From Umezawaea tangerina (GTDB taxonomy: Bacteria; Actinomycetota; Actinomycetes; Mycobacteriales; Pseudonocardiaceae): a stretch of DNA of 64,000 nucleotides. This document shows, piece after piece, positions 52,717 through 61,111 of the stretch. The notes beneath the pieces were generated by a model. That model did no database searches, was not told the origin of the DNA, and saw only the letters and a program-made list of their open reading frames with translations. Position 1 is the first letter of the stretch. Each line of letters opens with the position of its first letter. A program made the position numbers and the translations under genes. The stretch spans positions 62,001-126,000 of the forward strand of contig NZ_PVTF01000020.1 of assembly GCF_003002815.1 (NCBI RefSeq). Direction: 5' to 3'.

Positions 52717-54888
52717 ATGACGGAACGGGTTGACCAGCGGGTGCCCAGCAGTCGAGCGGAACTGGACCCGGCCATGGTGGCCGGGGCCGAGGCGTTCGCG
52801 CGCACCTGGGCGACGGCGGTGATCGGCAGCAGCTACGTGCCCATGACCAGGGCCGAGGTCGCCGAGCACCTCCAGTCCCTGACCGAGGTGCTGGTCGAGG
52901 CGCTGATCGCCGACCCCTTCCGCACGGCACCCGGCTACGACATCGGCGCCCGGCTCGTCGAGGCGCACTTCACCGGCACGGACACGCTGGGCCGCACGGT
53001 CCAGCTGCTGGGCGACGACCTGCTCACCGAGCTGGGGATCGGCGTCGACGGCCGGATGGAGTCCCGGCTCTCCGCGCTGCAGGGCGCGCTCGCCGCGGGG
53101 TACGCGCGGGCGCTGCGCGAGCGGACGCTGGCCGAGCAGGAGGCGATCAGGGCCGCCGTGCTCGACGCCCGCGACCAGGCCGAGACGGCGCTGCGGGCCA
53201 GCGAGGCGCGGTTCCGCGCGATGTTCACCGAGGCCGCGATAGGCATCGGCATAGCGGACATCGAGGGCCGCATACTGGACGTCAACCAGGCGCTGCAGGA
53301 CATGCTCGGGTTCAGCGTCGAGGAGATGCGGCAGTACAACATCCGCGACCTCATGCACCCCGAGGACAGCGGCAACGTCTGGCGGCTCTACGACCAGCTC
53401 ATCGCGGGCGACTGCGACCACTACCGGGCCGAGAAGCGCTTCCACCGGGCCGACGGCGAGCAGGTGTGGACGCACCTCACGCTGTCGCTGGTCCGCGACG
53501 ACCACGGTGAGCCGCAGTACCAGGTCGCCATGATCGAGGACGTCACCGACCGGCACCTGCTGCAGAACCGGCTGCGCTACCAGGCGCTGCACGACCCGCT
53601 GACCGGCCTGCCCAACCGCGCGCTGTTCCTGGAGCGCCTCGGCCGGGTGTTCAACGCCGTCGGCGGCACGACCAGCCGCCGCGCCGGGCTCTGCTACCTG
53701 GACCTCGACGGGTTCAAGGTCATCAACGACAGCCTCGGCCACGACATAGGGGACCAGCTGCTGGTCGAGGTCGGCAGGCGGCTGGACCACTCGGTCTCCG
53801 GCGACGGCAAGCTGGTCGCGCGGATGGGCGGCGACGAGTTCGTCATCCTCGTCGAGGGCTCGGCCAGCACCCAGGACATCGTCAACGTCGCCGACCGCGT
53901 GCTGCACGAGCTGGAGGCCCCGATCAAGATCGGCGGCCACGAGCTGACCGTGTCGGCGAGCATCGGCATCGTGGAACGGCCGCTGGAGGGCACGACGGCC
54001 GCGGACCTGATGCGCGACGCGGACATCACGCTGTACTGGGCGAAGGCGGACGGGAAGTCGCGCTGGGCGCTGTACAACCCCGAGCGCAACGCCCGCGAGG
54101 TCGCCCGGTTCACGCTGTCGGCGACCATGCCCGCCGCGCTGGAGCGCGACGAGTTCTACGTGGACTACCAGCCGCTGGTGCGCCTCGCGGACAGCCGGGT
54201 CACCGGCGTCGAGGCCCTGGTCCGCTGGCAGCACCCGGAGTTCGGCAGGCTCGCGCCCGACCGGTTCATCGAGCTGGCCGAGGAGACCGGCCTGATCGTG
54301 CCGCTGGGCCGCTGGGTGCTGCGCAAGGCGTGCGAGGAGGCCCGTCGCTGGCTGGAGGAGTTCGGCGACTCGGCCCCGTTCGTCAGCGTCAACCTGGCCG
54401 TGCGGCAGAGCCGCGACCCGGAGCTGGTGCGCGACGTGAAGCGCATCCTCGACGAGTGCGCGCTGCCCCCGCACCACCTCCAGCTCGAGCTCACCGAGAG
54501 CGCGATCATGGGCACCGCCGACGAGCCGCTGGAAGCCCTGCGCGCCCTGTCGGACATGGGGGTCCGGATCGCGATCGACGACTTCGGCACCGGCTACTCG
54601 AACCTCGCCTACCTCAAGCACCTGCCGGTGCACGAGCTCAAGATCGCGGGGTCGTTCATGGAGGGGCTGCGCGCGGCGGACGAGGAAGACGCCGTGGACG
54701 CCCAGATCGTGTCGACCCTCGTGCAGCTCGCCCACGCGCTGGGACTCGGCGTGACCGCCGAGGGCGTCGAGACGCCGTCCCAGGCCAAGCGGCTGCACCG
54801 AATCGGGTGCGACACCGGTCAGGGCTGGTTCTTCGCCCGACCGGGTCGCCCCGAGGACATCGACCACCTGCTCCGCGGCGGCCTCTAG
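52717..54888 (+). CDS. PAS-GGDEF-EAL cyclic di-GMP protein
   Basis: A 723-residue signalling protein that could make and break cyclic di-GMP. Residues 1-160 are helical (an unassigned sensor part), a PAS domain is at about 162-280, GGDEF is at about 290-440 with the intact MGGDEF at 370-375, and EAL is at about 455-710 with Glu-Ala-Leu at 499-501, NLAVRQ, ELTES, DDFGTGYS at 621-628 and AEGVET. No membrane span is seen, so it is cytosolic. Both active sites look complete; the net activity cannot be told. Confidence 0.94.
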   Translation: MTERVDQRVPSSRAELDPAMVAGAEAFARTWATAVIGSSYVPMTRAEVAEHLQSLTEVLVEALIADPFRTAPGYDIGARLVEAHFTGTDTLGRTVQLLGDDLLTELGIGVDGRMESRLSALQGALAAGYARALRERTLAEQEAIRAAVLDARDQAETALRASEARFRAMFTEAAIGIGIADIEGRILDVNQALQDMLGFSVEEMRQYNIRDLMHPEDSGNVWRLYDQLIAGDCDHYRAEKRFHRADGEQVWTHLTLSLVRDDHGEPQYQVAMIEDVTDRHLLQNRLRYQALHDPLTGLPNRALFLERLGRVFNAVGGTTSRRAGLCYLDLDGFKVINDSLGHDIGDQLLVEVGRRLDHSVSGDGKLVARMGGDEFVILVEGSASTQDIVNVADRVLHELEAPIKIGGHELTVSASIGIVERPLEGTTAADLMRDADITLYWAKADGKSRWALYNPERNAREVARFTLSATMPAALERDEFYVDYQPLVRLADSRVTGVEALVRWQHPEFGRLAPDRFIELAEETGLIVPLGRWVLRKACEEARRWLEEFGDSAPFVSVNLAVRQSRDPELVRDVKRILDECALPPHHLQLELTESAIMGTADEPLEALRALSDMGVRIAIDDFGTGYSNLAYLKHLPVHELKIAGSFMEGLRAADEEDAVDAQIVSTLVQLAHALGLGVTAEGVETPSQAKRLHRIGCDTGQGWFFARPGRPEDIDHLLRGGL

Positions 54889-54988
54889 CCGTTCACCCGC
54901 ACGACCTCGGCGCGCGCTGACCTGCGTGGACGTCCGGTTGAGGCGTGCCGCGCCACCGACGCCGGAACTTCCGCGCCCCCTCGTCTTG

Positions 54989-55012
54989 CTTATCTAACGA
55001 TGCTTAGATAAG
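54989..55012 (+). promoter_or_regulatory. Operator-like palindrome before alpha/beta hydrolase
   Basis: CTTATCTAA (54989-54997) and TTAGATAAG (55004-55012) form a perfect inverted repeat around CGATGC. A related half site, TTGCTTATATCAACGA, follows at 55014. This is unusually A/T-rich for the window and suits a MarR- or TetR-type repressor; no such gene lies next to it. Confidence 0.55.
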
Positions 55013-55039
55013 GTTGCTTATATCAACGAGGAGGCAGTC

Positions 55040-55813
55040 ATGACCAAGGTTTCCGGTGGCGAGGTCGACGTCCGGTTCGACGACCAGGGCGAGGGGCGCG
55101 CGTTCCTGCTGCTGCACGGCGGCGGCGGGCCGCAGACGGTCGCGGGGTTCGCCGCGAGGCTCGCCGCGCACGGCCGCGTCATCACCCCCGTGCACGCGGG
55201 CTTCGGCGGCACCGAGCGCCCCGAGTGGCTGAGCTCCATGGCCGGCCTGGCCGAGGTGTACGTCCAGCTCCTGGAGGACGAGGACCTGCACGACGTGGTG
55301 GTCGTCGGCAACTCCATGGGCGGCTGGACCGCGGCGGAGATGGCGCTGCTCGGCAGCGACCGGATCAGCGGCATCGTCCTGGTCGACGCGGTCGGCATCG
55401 AGGTGGAGGGCCACCCCGTGGTCGACATCTTCCCGCTGACCCTGGACGAGCTGTCCAAGCTCAGCTACCACGACCCGGCGAAGTTCGGGATCGACCCGTC
55501 CACGTTCACCGACGCCCAGAAGGCCGGCATGGCCGCCAACCGCGCCGCGCTGGCCGTCTACGGGGCGTCGATGGCCGACCCGACCCTGCGGGAGCGCCTG
55601 GCGGGCGTCAAGGTGCCGTCGTTGGTGCTGTGGGGCGAGTCCGACCAGGTCGTCGACCCCGAGTACGGCCGCGCGTACGCCGAGGCCATCCCCGGCTCGG
55701 TGTTCCACGTGCTGCCCGGCACCGGCCACGTGCCGCAGATCGAGACCCCCGAGCTGCTGCTCGACGAGGTGACCGGGTTCGCCGGTCACACCGGCTCGGG
55801 CCACGCCCAGTAG
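55040..55813 (+). CDS. Alpha/beta hydrolase
   Basis: A 257-residue hydrolase. Seen: the oxyanion-hole HGGGGPQTV, the nucleophile Ser in GNSMGGWTAAEM, the acid Asp in LWGESDQVVDPEYG, and the catalytic His in LPGTGHVPQIETPE. It has no signal peptide. The substrate is unknown; single genes under a repressor site are often xenobiotic or ester hydrolases. The ATG follows GAGGAGG. Its 3' end overlaps the convergent ankyrin gene by 28 bases. Confidence 0.88.
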   Translation: MTKVSGGEVDVRFDDQGEGRAFLLLHGGGGPQTVAGFAARLAAHGRVITPVHAGFGGTERPEWLSSMAGLAEVYVQLLEDEDLHDVVVVGNSMGGWTAAEMALLGSDRISGIVLVDAVGIEVEGHPVVDIFPLTLDELSKLSYHDPAKFGIDPSTFTDAQKAGMAANRAALAVYGASMADPTLRERLAGVKVPSLVLWGESDQVVDPEYGRAYAEAIPGSVFHVLPGTGHVPQIETPELLLDEVTGFAGHTGSGHAQ

Positions 55814-56748
55814 TCGTGCTCGGGCAGCCGCAGCCAGACGTCGGGCGGGCCGGTGACGGCTCGGGCGTCGGCGGGGCGCAGGCCCGCGAGGGCGAGGCAG
55901 TGGGCCACGGCGTGGCCGTGGTGGAGGTAGGCCGTGAGGGCCTCCTCGGGGGTGTGGTCCACGTCGGGGCCGCCGCCGGGGGACAGGTGCCGCCGCTCGA
56001 AGACGCCGTCGTGGGCGGCGGTGGCCTGGTAGCCGCTCTTGGGGTTGGCGTAGAGGCCGTAGCAGGTGGTGCCCGCCGAGAGGCGGCCGACGACACCCGG
56101 CGTGGACGCCCCGAACGCCCAGGGCTGGCTGACCACGCACCCGCCCGGCACGTCGGTGGCGCCGACGGTCCGCAGGTTCACGTCGTCCAGCGGGTTGCCG
56201 CCGACGACGTCGGAGATCGGTCCGGGGACGTCGAGGCGGACGGCGCCCAGCCGCCGCGCCACCTCGGCCGCGTCGACGCCCGCGACGCAGGCCAGGCTGG
56301 CGCCCTCGATCCACGGGGTGCCCAGCGCGGCGAGCAGGCGCCTGGCCTCCGCGCCCGCCGCGGCCTCCGCCCGCGACAGGCCGGGCTCGTCCGCGGGTCT
56401 GGTGAACAGGTCGGGGTCCGGGCCCGCGAGGCTGAGCCTGCCCGCCGACCAGCCCGCGAGCACCGGCCGCCACGGGTCGGCGCCCGCCGCGGCCAGTGCG
56501 CGCGCGTTGTCGGACCGGCCCGCCGTCACCGCGAGCCACAGGGCGCCGCGGCCCGAGTGGAGCGCCTCGACGTCGTCGACCCGGCCCGCCAGCTCCGCGA
56601 CCACCTCGGGCGAGCCGTACCGGGCCGCCAGGTGCAGCGGCGGCGTCGACCGCCCGGCGGGGTTCGGGTCGGCGCCCGCGTCCAGCCGGGCCAGCACCTC
56701 GGTGCGGTCCGCCCAGGACCGCAACGCCATGCCCGTCCAGTCCGCCAT
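55786..56748 (-). CDS. Ankyrin-repeat protein
   Basis: A 320-residue protein. Residues 15-115 contain ankyrin-type repeats (DRTEVLARLDAGADPNPAGRSTPPLHLAARYGSPEVVAEL, then ALWLAVTAGRSDNARALAAAGADP). The rest is a less regular Gly/Pro-rich part with GGNPLDDVNLRTVGATDVPGGCVVSQPWAF and a His-rich YLHHGHAVAHCLALAGL. No signal peptide or enzyme motif is seen. Ankyrin repeats mediate protein binding; the partner is unknown. The 3' end overlaps the hydrolase gene. Confidence 0.78.
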   Translation of the reverse strand: MADWTGMALRSWADRTEVLARLDAGADPNPAGRSTPPLHLAARYGSPEVVAELAGRVDDVEALHSGRGALWLAVTAGRSDNARALAAAGADPWRPVLAGWSAGRLSLAGPDPDLFTRPADEPGLSRAEAAAGAEARRLLAALGTPWIEGASLACVAGVDAAEVARRLGAVRLDVPGPISDVVGGNPLDDVNLRTVGATDVPGGCVVSQPWAFGASTPGVVGRLSAGTTCYGLYANPKSGYQATAAHDGVFERRHLSPGGGPDVDHTPEEALTAYLHHGHAVAHCLALAGLRPADARAVTGPPDVWLRLPEHDYWAWPEPV

Positions 56749-56819
56749 GCGCCCCCCTCGACGAAGAAGGCACCGAACCTACGCGGTCCGATCTTCGCCG
56801 GGGGTGCGAACGGGGGAAC

Positions 56820-57845
56820 TCAGGCCAGGTCGACGACGACCTTCACGTCGTCCGGCCTGCGCTCCAGCGCGTCGGTGAACGAGTCGAGCGGCACCCGCCG
56901 GGTGACCAGCCCGCCCAGCCACGTCCGGTCGGCGGCGGCGAGCGCGGCGGCGGCCGTGCGGTAGTCGCCCAGCCCGGCGTTGACCGACCCGACGACCACG
57001 CGGTTGTGCAGCACGAGCTCGTCGGTCACGACCCGGTCGGCGGCGAACGTCCCGGTGTCGCCGGACAGCCCGGTCAGCGCCGTCACCGCGGAGCGGCGGA
57101 CGGCCTCCCAGACCAGCTCGGCCACGCCGGTGCACTCGATCGCCACGTCCACCTCGGGCACGGTGTCCACAGTGGAGTGGTAGGTCGCGCCCAGCCCGCG
57201 CACCAGGTCCGGCTTGCGCCCGGACGTCGCCCGGTCGACCACGTGCGCGATGAGACCCCGCTGCACGGCCAGCATCGCGGCCAGCAGGCCGATCGGGCCC
57301 GCGCCGGTGACCAGCACCGTGCGCGGGGTGAGGTGCGCGCGGCGGCAGTTCAGCAGGACCTGGTCCCACGCCTTCGCCACCACCGACCCCGGCTCGGTCA
57401 GCACGCCGAGGTCGCCCAGGGTCGGGTCGAGCTTCACGGCGAACTTCGGCGGCACGGTCCAGCGCTGCATCCCGTAGCCGTCGAGCTCCTTGATCCCGCG
57501 CTCGGTGTACCGGCCGTTCTGGCAGAAGTCCCAGGCGTCCTCCGCGCACGCCGGGCACGGCGCGGCGTCCGGCCTGCGCACGACCCCGGCGACCAGGTCG
57601 CCCGGTGCCAGGTCGCCGCCCATCGGGGCCGCCAGCACGCGGCCGAGCGACTCGTGGAACAGCACGAACCCGGACCTGCCGGGCGGCGGCGTGCCGAAGC
57701 CGTCGCGCACGATCTCCACGTCGGTGCCGCACATCCCCACGAGCAGGCCCTCCACCAGCACCTCGCCGTCGGCGGGCACGGGCTCGTCCCACTCGACGAC
57801 CTCGGCCTGCTCCGGGTTACCGGGGACCGCGAACGCCGCCTTCAC
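56820..57845 (-). CDS. Zinc-type glucose 1-dehydrogenase
   Basis: A medium-chain dehydrogenase of 341 residues of the glucose-dehydrogenase subgroup. Catalytic zinc ligands are in GMCGTD (Cys39) and FHES (His-Glu), structural Cys in PCPACAEDAWDFCQNG, and the NAD(P)-binding TVLVTGAGPIGLLAAMLAV. EKxPxxG-type residues support a sugar substrate such as glucose. GTG overlaps the GH15 stop (GTGA), so the two are co-translated: the GH15 enzyme releases glucose, this enzyme could oxidise it. Confidence 0.82.
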   Translation of the reverse strand: MKAAFAVPGNPEQAEVVEWDEPVPADGEVLVEGLLVGMCGTDVEIVRDGFGTPPPGRSGFVLFHESLGRVLAAPMGGDLAPGDLVAGVVRRPDAAPCPACAEDAWDFCQNGRYTERGIKELDGYGMQRWTVPPKFAVKLDPTLGDLGVLTEPGSVVAKAWDQVLLNCRRAHLTPRTVLVTGAGPIGLLAAMLAVQRGLIAHVVDRATSGRKPDLVRGLGATYHSTVDTVPEVDVAIECTGVAELVWEAVRRSAVTALTGLSGDTGTFAADRVVTDELVLHNRVVVGSVNAGLGDYRTAAAALAAADRTWLGGLVTRRVPLDSFTDALERRPDDVKVVVDLA

Positions 57846-59707
57846 CGGTCACCGCCGTTGCGGCGGTCGCGCTCGTCGCGCGTGTGGCCTTGGCCGTAGA
57901 GCACCGCGGCGCTGTTGACCAGCGCGAGGTGGCTGAAGGCCTGCGGGAAGTTGCCGGACATCCGGCCGGTGCGCGCGTCGTACTCCTCGGCGAGGAGCCC
58001 GACGTCGTTCACCAGGTCCACCAAGCGGTCGAACATCTCCACGGCCTCGTCTCGTCGGTCGGAGAGGGCGAGCGCGTCGACGAACCAGAACGAGCAGGCC
58101 AGGAACGAGCCCTCCTCGCCGCTGAGGCCGTCCACCTCGGACTCGCCGGGATCGGTGTCGTATCGGTCCACCAGGTCGCCGTGCTTCAGGCCGCGGCGGA
58201 TCGCGTCGATGGTGCCGAGCACGCGGGGGTCGTCACCCGGCAGGAACCCGACGGCGGGGATGAGCAGCGTCGCCGCGTCCAGCTCGGTGCCGCCGTAGAA
58301 CTGGGTGAACGCGCCCAGCTCGGCGTTCCAGCCCTTCTCCAGCACCTCGGCGTGCACCCGGTCGCGCAGCTCGCGCCACTCGTCCACCGGTCCGGGCAGC
58401 CCGTACTGCTCGGCCGCCCGCACGGCCCGGTCGAACGCGACCCACACCATCACCCGCGAGTGGGTGAAGTACCGGTCCGGGCCGCGCACCTCCCACAGCC
58501 CCTTGTCCGGGCGGTCCCAGATCCCGCGCAGGTGCCGCATCATGCCGCGCTGCATCGCCCACGACTCCGCGGACTCCGCGATGCCGCGTTCGCGGGCCAG
58601 GTGCAGCGCGTCCATCACCTCGCCGTACACGTCGAGCTGGAGCTGCCGGTAGGCCGCGTTGCCGATCCGCACCGGCTTCGCGCCGCGGTAGCCGGGCAGC
58701 CAGTCGGCCTCCCACTCCACCAGGTGCCGCTCGCCGCCCAGCCCGTACATGATCTGCAGGTCCGCCGGGTCGCCCGCGACCGCGCGCAGCAGCCACCGCC
58801 GCCATGCCTCCGCCTCGCCGGACCGGCCGAAGTTGTCCAGCGCCAACAGGGTCAGCGTCGCGTCGCGCAGCCAGCAGTACCGGTAGTCCCAGTTGCGCTC
58901 GCCGCCGAAGGTCTCCGGCAGCGACGTCGTCGGCGCTGCCACGATGCCGCCGGTCGGCGCGTAGGTGAGGCCCTTCAACGTGATCAGCGACCGGCGCACT
59001 ACGTCGCCGTGCGGCCCGTGGTAGCCGAGGTCGTCCGTCCAGTCCTTCCAGAACGCCTCGGACCGGCGCACCTCGGTCACCGCGTCCACCGGCAGCGGCG
59101 GCCGGTCGTGGGAGTAGGAGAACTCCATCACCCACGACAGCCGGTCGCCCTCGTCCACGGTGAACACGGCCTCGTGCGCCCGCTTCCCCTCGACCCGGTA
59201 GGGCAGCCGGTCGCCGTAGAGCGCGATCGCCGACGGCCCCGCGACCGCGAACACGCACTCGTCGCCGTTCGCCGATGCGGACCGGCGCACCCACGGCACC
59301 GAGTCGCCGTAGGCGAACCGCACCACCCACCGCAGCCTCACCTCCACCGACCCGGTGAGGCCCTCGACCACCCGCACGAGCCGCGTGTCCGCGTCGTCGT
59401 CGCTGTCCTCCGGCGGCATCGTGTCGACCAGCCGGATCGTGCCCTCGTCGGTGTCGAACTCCGTCTCCAGCACCAGCGTGTTCTCCCGGTACCGCCGCCG
59501 CACCGCCGTCACCGGCGCCGTCGGCGCGATCCGCCAGTGCCCGTCGTCCTCGGTGCCCAGCAGCCGCGAGAAGCACGACGGCGAGTCGAACCGCGGCATG
59601 CACAACCAGTCCACCGACCCGTCCCGCCCGACCAGCGCCGCCGTCCTGAGGTCGGAGAGCAGCGCGTAGTCCTCGATGCGACCGGGTCCGGTGTCGTGTG
59701 CCACCAC
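57842..59707 (-). CDS. GH15 glucoamylase/trehalase-type hydrolase
   Basis: A 621-residue cytosolic enzyme of the GH15 trehalase/glucoamylase-like family. The N-terminal beta-sandwich starts IEDYALLSDLRTAALVGRDGSVDWLCMPRFDSPSCFSRLLG, typical of actinobacterial GH15 trehalases. The (alpha/alpha)6 catalytic part has RNWDYRYCWLRDATL with an acid residue, and the C-terminal SGEEGSFLACSFWFVDAL carries the second catalytic Glu. The start is GTG 59707. It overlaps the glucose dehydrogenase gene. Confidence 0.9.
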   Translation of the reverse strand: MVAHDTGPGRIEDYALLSDLRTAALVGRDGSVDWLCMPRFDSPSCFSRLLGTEDDGHWRIAPTAPVTAVRRRYRENTLVLETEFDTDEGTIRLVDTMPPEDSDDDADTRLVRVVEGLTGSVEVRLRWVVRFAYGDSVPWVRRSASANGDECVFAVAGPSAIALYGDRLPYRVEGKRAHEAVFTVDEGDRLSWVMEFSYSHDRPPLPVDAVTEVRRSEAFWKDWTDDLGYHGPHGDVVRRSLITLKGLTYAPTGGIVAAPTTSLPETFGGERNWDYRYCWLRDATLTLLALDNFGRSGEAEAWRRWLLRAVAGDPADLQIMYGLGGERHLVEWEADWLPGYRGAKPVRIGNAAYRQLQLDVYGEVMDALHLARERGIAESAESWAMQRGMMRHLRGIWDRPDKGLWEVRGPDRYFTHSRVMVWVAFDRAVRAAEQYGLPGPVDEWRELRDRVHAEVLEKGWNAELGAFTQFYGGTELDAATLLIPAVGFLPGDDPRVLGTIDAIRRGLKHGDLVDRYDTDPGESEVDGLSGEEGSFLACSFWFVDALALSDRRDEAVEMFDRLVDLVNDVGLLAEEYDARTGRMSGNFPQAFSHLALVNSAAVLYGQGHTRDERDRRNGGDR

Positions 59708-59928
59708 CGGAGGCTATCCGGGCGGCCTGGTCGGGGCAGGTCGCCGGTCGGTGGGCTCGCCGGGGCGTTCGACCGGATCTTCGGCACCCCGCTCGCGGTG
59801 GTCCACATCGGGCGGAGTGAAGGTGAACGGAATTCCTTTTAGGGGTGGGACGTTTATCCGTCCGACGAGCCCGGTGCGGAAACCCGAATCGGCCTTCCCG
59901 GCGTTTCGCGGTCCGATACCTTGCCCCC

Positions 59929-60531
59929 ATGCGGAGTCACTGGCAGCGGGCCGCGGTGGTCGTCGTCGCCGCGGCGTTCCTCGGCGGCTGCTCGGAGAAG
60001 ACGGCGGGCACGGCGTCGGCCGGGGCGGTCCAGGAGCGGAGTGCGACGGGGGCCGCGTCCGCGGTGTCGACGCCGGCCAGCGCGAAGCCGTCGGCGACCC
60101 GGCCGAAGAAGGTCGACCTCAAGGGCGTCGACTCGTGCGCGGTGCTGTCGGACGAGCAGAAGCAGCGGTTCGGGCTGACGAAGCCGCCGGGAACCCTGAG
60201 GTCGTCGGCCTACCGGGACGCGACGCTGTGCAGCATCGGGGCGGGCGACCTGACCTACGGCGTCGGGGTGGTGGTGTCCGCGAACGAGGGCGTGGAGCTC
60301 TACGAGTCGGGGGTCTCCAGCGGTGAGCTGACGCCGGTCCAGGTGGGTGGTTTCCCGGCGCTCACGGGTCGGTCGACGGCCGTGCTGCCGACGTGCACGG
60401 TGTACCTGGACGTGGCCGACGGGCAGCTGGTGGACCTCGGGGTGGACAGCACGAAGCTGCCGATGGACGAGCTGTGCGCGCGGGCGAAGACGATCGCGGA
60501 AGCAGTGGTCCAGACCCTCACCGCGGGCTGA
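59929..60531 (+). CDS. DUF3558 lipoprotein (ESX cluster 2)
   Basis: A 200-residue lipoprotein: the leader ends FLGGC (Cys about 21), followed by a Ser/Ala-rich linker, then DSCAVLSDEQKQRFGLTKPP, TLCSIG, and PTCTVYLDVADGQLVDLG, the DUF3558 pattern. It is a paralogue of the protein at 18167. No ribosome binding site is visible; TACCTT at 59917 ends 6 bases before the ATG, suggesting a leaderless mRNA. Its link with the ESX genes from 60667 is by position. Confidence 0.8.
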   Translation: MRSHWQRAAVVVVAAAFLGGCSEKTAGTASAGAVQERSATGAASAVSTPASAKPSATRPKKVDLKGVDSCAVLSDEQKQRFGLTKPPGTLRSSAYRDATLCSIGAGDLTYGVGVVVSANEGVELYESGVSSGELTPVQVGGFPALTGRSTAVLPTCTVYLDVADGQLVDLGVDSTKLPMDELCARAKTIAEAVVQTLTAG

Positions 60532-60666
60532 AATGCTGCTCTGAGTAGAGCGCTTGAGTAGAACCGCGTGATTAGCGGCGGAACCATCCCACCGCGTCAT
60601 GCATCCGAGTTAAAGTCATCTCAATTGCACACACTGGGGTATGTGCATCACTGAGGAGGGTGTGCC

Positions 60667-61056
60667 GTGTTCGTCGCGGATGGTGGTGGGGGCTCGTCGC
60701 AGCCCTCGATCCCCGAGTACAGCGGCTCGAAGCAGGGCCTGAGGGTCGACCCGTCGGCCATTCCCGCTGCTCGGAAGGTGTTCGAGGACGCTCTCACGGA
60801 GCTGGACACGCAGTTGAGGGACACGGCTTCCGCGCTGAAGGCGAAGCAGTGGGCGATGGACCCGGTCAGCAAGGAGACCGCGGAGAAGTTCAACCACGAC
60901 ACGTTCGCCTCCGGCGACTCGGCCGCGCTCACCGCGATCCTCGCCTACCGCGAGCAGCTCAACGGCGTTGTGACTCAGCTCACGCAGATCGAAGCCACCT
61001 ACCGCCGGGTCGAAGGCGACAACGTCGCGTCCTGGGGGCGCATCAACCCCGCCTGA
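60667..61056 (+). CDS. PE-like ESX substrate partner (cluster 2)
   Basis: A 129-residue helical protein. After a short Gly/Ser start come GLRVDPSAIPAARKVFEDALTELDTQL and a second helix, ALTAILAYREQLNGVVTQLTQIEATYRRVEGDN. This resembles the gene at 17721, both starting their first helix with G-(F/L)-x-(I/V)-D. It has no signal peptide. GTG 60667 follows GAGGAGG. A TGCACA...TGTGCA inverted repeat (60626-60647) lies upstream. The PE-like assignment is by pattern and position. Confidence 0.6.
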   Translation: MFVADGGGGSSQPSIPEYSGSKQGLRVDPSAIPAARKVFEDALTELDTQLRDTASALKAKQWAMDPVSKETAEKFNHDTFASGDSAALTAILAYREQLNGVVTQLTQIEATYRRVEGDNVASWGRINPA

Positions 61057-61111
61057 CCGGCCATCGCTCACCACGAACTGGATAGACCGCACCTGAGGGG
61101 GCGAAGGACTT

